From: Streptomyces sp. PTY087I2
GTDB lineage: Bacteria > Actinomycetota > Actinomycetes > Streptomycetales > Streptomycetaceae
Reading direction: 5' to 3'
DNA length: 64,000 nucleotides
NCBI RefSeq assembly: GCF_001687325.1
Contig: NZ_LZRD01000017.1
Location: 62,001-126,000 of the forward strand
The notes beneath the pieces are model-generated. The model saw nothing but the letters and a program-made list of their open reading frames with translations. It did not search any database and was not told the origin of the DNA. A program made the position numbers and the translations under genes. Shown in pieces: positions 58,381 to 64,000 of the stretch. Each line of letters begins with the position of its first letter. Within the stretch, counting starts at the first letter, position 1.

Positions 58381-60642
58381 ATGCCGTCGTCACAGGCCCG
58401 CACGGCCCGGGAAGCCGCCCCGCGCCGCCGGGGAGCGCTGCGCGCCACCGGCGAGTGGTGCGCCCGGCACTTCGTGACCGTCCTGGTCCTGTGGGTGGCC
58501 GCGCTCGCCGGGCTCCAGGTCCTCCAGCACGCGTACGGCGGCGACTACTCCGACGACTTCTCGCTCCCCGGCACCCAGTCCCAGGACGGCCTCGACGTCC
58601 TGAAGGCGCACGCCCCGCAGGCGGGCGGGTACAGCGCTCAGGTCGTCCTGCACGACCCGGACAAGCCGCTCACCTCCGTATCCGACCAGGTCGCGACCGC
58701 CGTCACCGACATCGAGAAGCTGCCGGACGTGCTGTCGGCGCAGAACCCGCTGCCGTCGTCCGGGTCCGCCCCGCCCCCGCCGCCCGACCCGAACACCGGG
58801 CCGCTCTCCACCGACCAGAAGACCGCCTACATCACCGTCCGGTTCAGCGTGCAGCCCTCCACGCTCGACCCGTCCTATCTGGACGGGGTCGACGACGCGG
58901 TGCGGCCGCTGCGGTCGGCCGGGGTGACGGTGGAGTACGGCGGTTCGCTCGGCGAACTGGCCCGGCCCGAGCCGAGCGACCGCACCAGCGAGGCGATCGG
59001 CTTCGGGGTGGCGATCGTGGTCCTGCTGATCGGCTTCGGCAGTCTGCCGGCCGCCGTGCTGCCGCTGGTCACCGCGCTGGTCTGCGCCCTGTGCGGGCTG
59101 GCGCTGCTGGGGCTGCTGGCCGCCGCCGCGACCTTCGCGACCGTCTCCCCGACGCTCGCCACGATGATCGGGATCGGCGTCGGCATCGGCTACGCCCTCT
59201 TCCTGGTCACCCGGCACCGGCAGAACCTCGTCGACGGCCAGGACCCGGTGACCGCCGCCGGGAACGCCGCCGCCACCAGCGGGCACGCCGTGCTGCTCTC
59301 CGGCTGCACGGTGATCATCGCGCTGTCGGGCCTCTGGGTCTCCGGGATCGGGTTCATCGGCAAGCTGGGCCTGGCCGCGGCGGTCACCGTCGTCACCGCG
59401 GTGGCGGGCGCCCTCACGCTCGTACCGGCGGTCCTCGGTCTGATCGGCCGCCGTATCGACCGCGTACGGGTACGGAAACCGGTGGCCGAGACCGTACCGG
59501 CCCCCGAGGGCGCGGAGCCCGGCGGCTGGCACCGGTACGCGCAGCGGGTGGAGCGGCGGCCCTGGTGGTTCCTGGCCGGCGGGGTGGTGCTGCTGGCGAT
59601 CCTGTCCTTCCCGGTCCTCTTCATCCAGCTCGGTCACATCGGGGAGGGCGCGGACCCCAAGTCGTTCACGGACCGGCGCGCCTACGACCTGATGTCGAGC
59701 GCCTTCGGCCCCGGCTCCAACGGCCCGCTGACCGTGGTCATCGACCAGAGCAAGGTGTCGTCCGGCGACCGTTCCGCCCTCGCCGACCAGGCGCAGAAGG
59801 CGCTGACCGGGGTGCCCGACGCCGAGGTGATCACCCAGCTGACCGCCACGTCGGACGGCGACGTGCTGACCGCCACTGCCTACTCGGTGGCCGCCCCGCA
59901 GGACGAACGGACCACCTCGCTGACGAACCGCCTCACCGACGACGTCCTGCCGCAGGCGGTCTCCGGCTACGACGCGAGCACGTACGTCACCGGGACGACC
60001 GCCGCCCAGGTCGACTTCCTGGACATCGTCTCCAGCAGGCTGCCGCTGATCATCGCGGTCGTCGTGGGCCTGGCGTTCCTGGTGATCCTGGCCGTCTTCC
60101 GGGGCCTGCTCGTCGCGGTGAAGGCCGCCGTCCTCAATGTGCTCTCGATCGCCGCCTCGTACGGGGTCGTGGTCGCGGTCTTCCAGTGGGGCTGGGGCGG
60201 CCCGGCGCTGGGGGTGTCGGGGAAGGTGCCGATCGAGAGCTATGTCCCGATGATGATGTTCGCGATCGTCTTCGGGCTGAGCATGGACTACGAGATCTTC
60301 CTGCTCTCCCGCATCCACGAGGCGTGGGTGCGCACCGGGGACGCGCGCGCGAGCGTGGCGCACGCGCTGGAGATCACCGCCCGGGTCATCACCTGCGCGG
60401 CGCTCATCATGGTGAGCGTCTTCGCCGCGTTCATCATCAGCGACAACATCGTGGTGAAGATGCTGGGCCTGGGGCTGGCGGCCAGCGTGCTCATCGACGC
60501 CACCGTCGTCCGGCTGCTGCTGGTCCCGGCGGTGATGACCCTGCTCGGCCGGGCCGCATGGTGGATCCCGGGCCCGCTGGACCGGATCCTGCCGCACCTG
60601 GACGCGGAGGGAAGCGCGCAGCCGCCCCGTACGCGCACGTGA
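58381..60642 (+). CDS. MMPL family transporter
   Basis: The product is 753 aa with two RND-like halves, each with a large extracytoplasmic loop after the first helix and five further helices. Half 1 has GIGVGIGYALFLVTRHRQN, where the usual Asp of GxDYALF is Gly; half 2 has the standard GLSMDYEIFLLSRIHEAWV. Members export lipids or other hydrophobic compounds using the proton gradient; loss of one Asp suggests only the second half relays protons. GCAGGAGAAG precedes ATG 58381. Confidence 0.93.
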   Translation: MPSSQARTAREAAPRRRGALRATGEWCARHFVTVLVLWVAALAGLQVLQHAYGGDYSDDFSLPGTQSQDGLDVLKAHAPQAGGYSAQVVLHDPDKPLTSVSDQVATAVTDIEKLPDVLSAQNPLPSSGSAPPPPPDPNTGPLSTDQKTAYITVRFSVQPSTLDPSYLDGVDDAVRPLRSAGVTVEYGGSLGELARPEPSDRTSEAIGFGVAIVVLLIGFGSLPAAVLPLVTALVCALCGLALLGLLAAAATFATVSPTLATMIGIGVGIGYALFLVTRHRQNLVDGQDPVTAAGNAAATSGHAVLLSGCTVIIALSGLWVSGIGFIGKLGLAAAVTVVTAVAGALTLVPAVLGLIGRRIDRVRVRKPVAETVPAPEGAEPGGWHRYAQRVERRPWWFLAGGVVLLAILSFPVLFIQLGHIGEGADPKSFTDRRAYDLMSSAFGPGSNGPLTVVIDQSKVSSGDRSALADQAQKALTGVPDAEVITQLTATSDGDVLTATAYSVAAPQDERTTSLTNRLTDDVLPQAVSGYDASTYVTGTTAAQVDFLDIVSSRLPLIIAVVVGLAFLVILAVFRGLLVAVKAAVLNVLSIAASYGVVVAVFQWGWGGPALGVSGKVPIESYVPMMMFAIVFGLSMDYEIFLLSRIHEAWVRTGDARASVAHALEITARVITCAALIMVSVFAAFIISDNIVVKMLGLGLAASVLIDATVVRLLLVPAVMTLLGRAAWWIPGPLDRILPHLDAEGSAQPPRTRT

Positions 60643-60658
60643 TGCGGGACACAGTGGG

Positions 60659-60686
60659 TTGAGGGAACCTCCTGGCGTTCTAGGGT
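60659..60686 (+). promoter_or_regulatory. Promoter of the acyltransferase gene (leaderless)
   Basis: TTGAGG (60659-60664), a 16-base spacer and TAGGGT (60681-60686) form a good vegetative promoter. ATG 60693 is only six bases from the -10 hexamer, so the transcript is probably leaderless. Confidence 0.6.
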
Positions 60687-60692
60687 GTCAGG

Positions 60693-61787
60693 ATGTCTCA
60701 GCCGCCCCCCACAACCACCTCCGAGCAGCCGCGCCCGATAGCCGCTGCCGGCGCCCCCGAGACCGGAAAGCCCTCTTCCGGCGGCCGGGATCACTTCTTC
60801 GACAACGCGAAGTATCTGGCGATCGTGCTGGTGGCGATCGGACACGCGTGGGAGCCGCTGCCCCCCGGCCGCCTCGTGGAAGCCTCGTACACCTTCATCT
60901 ACACGTTCCACATGCCCGTGTTCATCCTCATCGCGGGCTACTTCTCGCGGAACTTCGAGCTGCGGCCGGACCGGGTGTGGAAGCTGGTCACCAGCCTTCT
61001 GGTGCCGTACGTCCTGTTCGAGGTGGCCTACACGCTCTTCGAGCGGGCGACGGACCGGCCGGACTACTCGCTCTCGCTGCTGTCGCCGTACTGGCTGCTG
61101 TGGTTCCTGCCCGCCCTGTTCTTCTGGCGGCTGTCCACCCCGGTCTGGCAGGCCGTGCGCTTCCCGGTGCTGGTCTCCCTCGCGCTCGCCGCCCTCGCGA
61201 CGCTGTCCCCGGCCGCCGACGGGTCCCTCCAGGTCCAGCGGATGCTCCAGTTCCTGCCGTTCTACGTCCTCGGCCTGCGGCTGCGCCCGGAACACTTCCA
61301 GCTGGTGCGCTCCACCTGGGTGCGGGTCGTCTCGGTGCCGCTGTTCGCCGTCGGGATGCTCGTGGCGTACTGGCTGGTGCCCCGGACGTCCACCTCGTGG
61401 TTCTTCCGCAAGAGCAGCACCGACCGGCTGGACACCGCCCAGTGGACGGGCCCGACCGCCACCGTGCTGCTGTTCGTGGCCGCGCTCGTGCTGGGCGCCT
61501 GCTTCCTCGCCTGGGTGCCGAAGGGCAGGAGCTGGATGACCGTGCTGGGCACCTGCACGCTGTACGGGTATCTCCTCCACGGCTTCGTCGTGCGGGGCCT
61601 GGAGTACGGCGGCCTCTACGACGACCCGTTCTTCGACACCACGCTGGGCACGGTCGCCGTGACCCTGAGCGCGATCGCCGTCATCACCCTGCTCTGCACG
61701 CCCCCGGTCCGGCGGCTGCTGCGCCCGGTGCTGGAGCCGCGCATGGCGTGGGCCCGGCAGAAGCCGCCGGCCGCCGGGGCGTCCTGA
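60693..61787 (+). CDS. Membrane acyltransferase (acyltransferase 3 family)
   Basis: The product is 364 aa with about ten membrane helices. The family start is DHFFDNAKYLAIVLVAIGHA, with catalytic-type His in IGHAWEP, and YTFIYTFHMPVFILIAGYFS. This is the NodX/OatA/fucose 4-O-acetyltransferase-like group that transfers acyl groups to extracytoplasmic sugars or lipids. The end is Pro/Ala-rich. The gene is probably monocistronic. Confidence 0.92.
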   Translation: MSQPPPTTTSEQPRPIAAAGAPETGKPSSGGRDHFFDNAKYLAIVLVAIGHAWEPLPPGRLVEASYTFIYTFHMPVFILIAGYFSRNFELRPDRVWKLVTSLLVPYVLFEVAYTLFERATDRPDYSLSLLSPYWLLWFLPALFFWRLSTPVWQAVRFPVLVSLALAALATLSPAADGSLQVQRMLQFLPFYVLGLRLRPEHFQLVRSTWVRVVSVPLFAVGMLVAYWLVPRTSTSWFFRKSSTDRLDTAQWTGPTATVLLFVAALVLGACFLAWVPKGRSWMTVLGTCTLYGYLLHGFVVRGLEYGGLYDDPFFDTTLGTVAVTLSAIAVITLLCTPPVRRLLRPVLEPRMAWARQKPPAAGAS

Positions 61788-61806
61788 GACGCACCGGACG
61801 GCCGGG

Positions 61807-61830
61807 CGCCTGAGCCGTACGGCTCAGGCG
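61807..61830. terminator. Terminator hairpin between convergent genes
   Basis: A 24-bp perfect palindrome (10-bp stem CGCCTGAGCC/GGCTCAGGCG around GTAC) lies 20 bp after the acyltransferase stop and contains the helicase stop codon. It can serve both convergent transcripts. Confidence 0.65.
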
Positions 61831-63281
61831 GCGCGGTTCTTCCGGCGCTGCGCGGCGGCCGCCCGGGCCTCGGGCGTCGGCGTTCCGGGGCGGCCGCGCC
61901 GGGCCGGGGCCCCGCCGCCGCGCTGCGTACCGCGGCCCATGAACGCGCCGCCGCCACCGCGCCCGGAGCGCTCCTTGGGCGGGGCGATACCGGCGACCGG
62001 GACGCCGGAGGGCGCCTGCGCACCGGTGATCCGGCTCAGCTCGGCCTCACCGGAGCGGACCTGGGCGATCTGCGGCCTGATCCCGGCATCCGCCATCAGC
62101 CGCGTCATCTCGCGGCGCTGGTTGGGCAGCACCAGCGTGACGACGCTGCCGGACTCCCCGGCCCGGGCGGTGCGGCCCCCGCGGTGCAGGTAGTCCTTGT
62201 GGTCGGTCGGCGGGTCCACGTTGACGACCAGGTCGAGGTTGTCGACGTGGATGCCGCGCGCCGCGACGTTGGTGGCGACCAGCACCGTGACCTGCCCGGA
62301 CTTGAACCGCTCCAGGGTGCGGGTGCGCTGCGGCTGGGACTTGCCGCCGTGCAGCGCCGCCGCCCGGACCCCGCTGTGCAGCAGATGGTCGGTGAGCCGG
62401 TCCACGGCGTGCTTGGTGTCCAGGAACATGATCACGCGGCCGTCGCGGGCCGCGATCTCCGTCGTGGTGGCGTACTTGTCGGCGCCCTGGACGTACAGCA
62501 CGTGGTGCTCCATCGTCGTGACCGCGCCGGCGGCCGGGTCGACGGAGTGCACGACCGGGTCCTTCAGATACGTACGCACCAGAAGGTCGACGTTGCGGTC
62601 CAGGGTGGCCGAGAAGAGCATCCGCTGCCCGTCCGGGTTCACCTGGTCGAGCAGCTCGGTGACCTGCGGCATGAAGCCCATGTCGGCCATCTGGTCGGCC
62701 TCGTCGAGGACCGTGACGGTGACCCGGTCCAGCTTGCAGTCGCGGCGCTCGATCAGGTCCTTGAGGCGGCCCGGCGTGGCGACGACGACCTCGGCCCCGC
62801 CGCGCAGCGCGCTCGCCTGACGCCCGATGGACATGCCGCCGACGACGGTGGCGAGGCGCAGCTTCAGCGACCGGGCGTACGGGGTGAGCGCGTCGGTGAC
62901 CTGCTGGGCCAGCTCCCGGGTGGGGACGAGGACCAGGGCGAGCGGGCGCTTGGCGTCGGCGCGGCGGCCGGCCGTGCGGGCCAGCAGCGCGAGGCCGAAG
63001 GCGAGGGTCTTGCCGGAGCCGGTGCGGCCACGGCCCAGGACGTCCCGGCCGGCCAGCGAGTTCGGCAGGGTGGCCGCCTGGATCGGGAAGGGCACGGTGA
63101 CGCCCTCGGTGGCCAGTGCCTTCTTCAGCGGTGCGGGCATCTCCAGCTCGTCGAAGGTCTCGGCGGCGGGGAGGGCCGGGGTGAGCGTCACCGGCAGGGC
63201 GAACTCGCCCTTGACGCCAGAGGCGGAACGGCGGCCGTGGCCACCGGACCGGCGGGGGGTGCGGGTGTGTTCGCGATGCAT
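61824..63281 (-). CDS. DEAD-box RNA helicase
   Basis: The product is 485 aa. Motifs in order: Q motif VPFPIQAATLP, I GRTGSGKT, Ia PTRELAQQV, Ib TPGRLKDL, II VLDEADQM, III FSATL, then IVa to VI ending in HRGGRTARAG. The C-terminal 85 residues are Gly/Arg-rich (GRGGGGAFMGRGTQRGG), an RNA-binding tail. ATG 63281 follows GGAAAGG; the open frame further upstream is not coding. It unwinds structured RNA in ribosome assembly or mRNA decay. A cold-shock protein gene lies upstream on the same strand. Confidence 0.95.
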   Translation of the reverse strand: MHREHTRTPRRSGGHGRRSASGVKGEFALPVTLTPALPAAETFDELEMPAPLKKALATEGVTVPFPIQAATLPNSLAGRDVLGRGRTGSGKTLAFGLALLARTAGRRADAKRPLALVLVPTRELAQQVTDALTPYARSLKLRLATVVGGMSIGRQASALRGGAEVVVATPGRLKDLIERRDCKLDRVTVTVLDEADQMADMGFMPQVTELLDQVNPDGQRMLFSATLDRNVDLLVRTYLKDPVVHSVDPAAGAVTTMEHHVLYVQGADKYATTTEIAARDGRVIMFLDTKHAVDRLTDHLLHSGVRAAALHGGKSQPQRTRTLERFKSGQVTVLVATNVAARGIHVDNLDLVVNVDPPTDHKDYLHRGGRTARAGESGSVVTLVLPNQRREMTRLMADAGIRPQIAQVRSGEAELSRITGAQAPSGVPVAGIAPPKERSGRGGGGAFMGRGTQRGGGAPARRGRPGTPTPEARAAAAQRRKNRAA

Positions 63282-63481
63282 GCAGAACCTTTCCTCGATG
63301 AGCGCGTATCGGATGGGCGCGTATCGAGGGATTCTTTTTCGGGAAGCGAAGATGAACAGCACCCGGAATCGCAAGAACGAGCCGATGAAATGACAGAGAA
63401 AACGGAGCCGGGGCGCCGGGAACAGGATCCGGCCGCGGCTCCGCCGACGGCCGCGCGCGGCGGCCCCCCGAAACGACAACG

Positions 63482-63517
63482 AGCTGGGGCCCGCACCCCA
63501 AGGTGCGGGCCCCAGCT
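63482..63517 (-). terminator. Terminator hairpin downstream of the cold-shock gene
   Basis: A perfect 16-bp stem (AGCTGGGGCCCGCACC and complement) with loop CCAA lies 21 bp past the cold-shock stop codon. No clear T-tract follows on the minus strand. It separates the cold-shock gene from the helicase, so some read-through between them is possible. Confidence 0.75.
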
Positions 63518-63537
63518 GCGTCGTGCTGCCCGAGTGA

Positions 63538-63741
63538 TCAGGCGGGGGTGATGTTCTCGGCCTGCGGGCCCTTCTGGCCCTGCGTGACGTCGAAGGAGAC
63601 CTTCTGGCCCTCCTGGAGCTCACGGAAGCCCGAGGCGTTGATGTTCGAGTAGTGGGCGAAGACGTCGGCGCCGCCGCCGTCCTGCTCGATGAAGCCGAAG
63701 CCCTTTTCCGCGTTGAACCACTTCACGGTGCCGGTAGCCAT
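63538..63741 (-). CDS. Cold-shock protein (CspA family)
   Basis: The product is 67 aa, one cold-shock domain. RNP1-like KGFGFIEQ and RNP2-like DVFAHYS are intact in TGTVKWFNAEKGFGFIEQDG and GADVFAHYSNINASGFRELQ. It is a single-stranded nucleic-acid-binding RNA chaperone. AAGGAG lies eight bases before ATG 63741. The upstream region to the window edge has no other gene and may be a long leader, as usual for this family. Confidence 0.97.
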   Translation of the reverse strand: MATGTVKWFNAEKGFGFIEQDGGGADVFAHYSNINASGFRELQEGQKVSFDVTQGQKGPQAENITPA

Positions 63742-64000
63742 GTCGTATCTCCTTAAAGGGCGCAGAGCCCGTGGGCCCGCACTGTGCGGACCCCACGTCG
63801 CCGCGATGATTACCCCGTCCGGAGGAACACATGAACACCGGAAAGACAGAAATGCGCCCACCGACATCCGGCCGGCAGGGGCACTTGAAGTTTCGGGAAC
63901 CACAACTGCAACTGCGATCAAGCCTAGCACGATGACCCCGGACAGGTGGTGCTCAATATCACCGGCCGGACCGGAACATAAAGAGGCGTCGCCGCACATT
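63742..64000 (-). promoter_or_regulatory. Upstream region of the cold-shock gene
   Basis: This 259-bp stretch is more AT-rich than the genes and has no convincing reading frame. A TAGGCT -10-like hexamer on the minus strand lies at about 63922-63927, which would give a leader of about 180 bases. Its -35 is poor, so the promoter is tentative. Confidence 0.35.

Overview
The window is chromosomal DNA of a Streptomyces species or close relative. It is very GC-rich, codons end almost uniformly in G or C, GTG starts are common, and it carries actinomycete-specific families: a complete conservon (cvnABCD), a BTAD/NB-ARC regulator and LanM lanthipeptide synthetases. I see no tRNA, rRNA, integrase, transposase or CRISPR array.

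Layout. 1-3.3 kb: a truncated cyclase-like gene, a Crp/Fnr regulator, a decayed ECF sigma factor and small conserved proteins. 3.6-8.1 kb: a histidine kinase, an ABC-2 exporter and a divergent response regulator. 8.2-12.9 kb: a polysaccharide deacetylase, small proteins, two decayed genes (one AbiEii-like nucleotidyltransferase) and an Old Yellow Enzyme. 12.9-17.3 kb: an operon of an EEP-family membrane protein, a CseB/CseC-like two-component pair and a D-alanyl-D-alanine carboxypeptidase. 17.4-22.2 kb: a large SARP/AfsR-type regulator divergent from an MFS exporter, with five 11-bp-phased heptamers between them. 22.2-24.3 kb: a nitrilase-family amidase divergent from a LacI regulator, with two identical 18-bp palindromes between them. 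24.4-27.0 kb: a lipoprotein and a large WXG/LXG-like protein.

27.3-38.8 kb is the most interesting part: a two-component (alpha/beta) class II lantibiotic locus. It has an alpha precursor, a LanM, a beta precursor, a second LanM, a C39-peptidase ABC exporter (LanT) and an immunity-type ABC pair (LanFE), closed by a strong terminator. A small membrane protein and a LuxR-type regulator lie convergent to it. The alpha core keeps the ring spacing of the lipid II-binding peptides haloduracin alpha and lichenicidin alpha. The beta core ends in the CPTxxCTxxC pattern of their partners. A strong hairpin follows each precursor gene, just before its own lanM. A NarL-type two-component system follows (39.0-40.9 kb).

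41.1-48.7 kb: a conservon operon (cvnABCD) followed by a P450 without the ExxR motif (CYP157-like), a canonical P450 (CYP154-like), a translationally coupled enoyl-CoA hydratase-like protein and a TerC protein. 48.7-53.5 kb: a zinc-ribbon protein, a VOC protein, and molybdate uptake genes (HTH-Mop regulator, ModA, ModB-ModC fusion). 53.6-64 kb: a PH-domain protein, a PGRP amidase, an amino-acid permease with a universal stress protein, a cation/proton antiporter, an MMPL transporter, a membrane acyltransferase, a DEAD-box helicase and a cold-shock protein.
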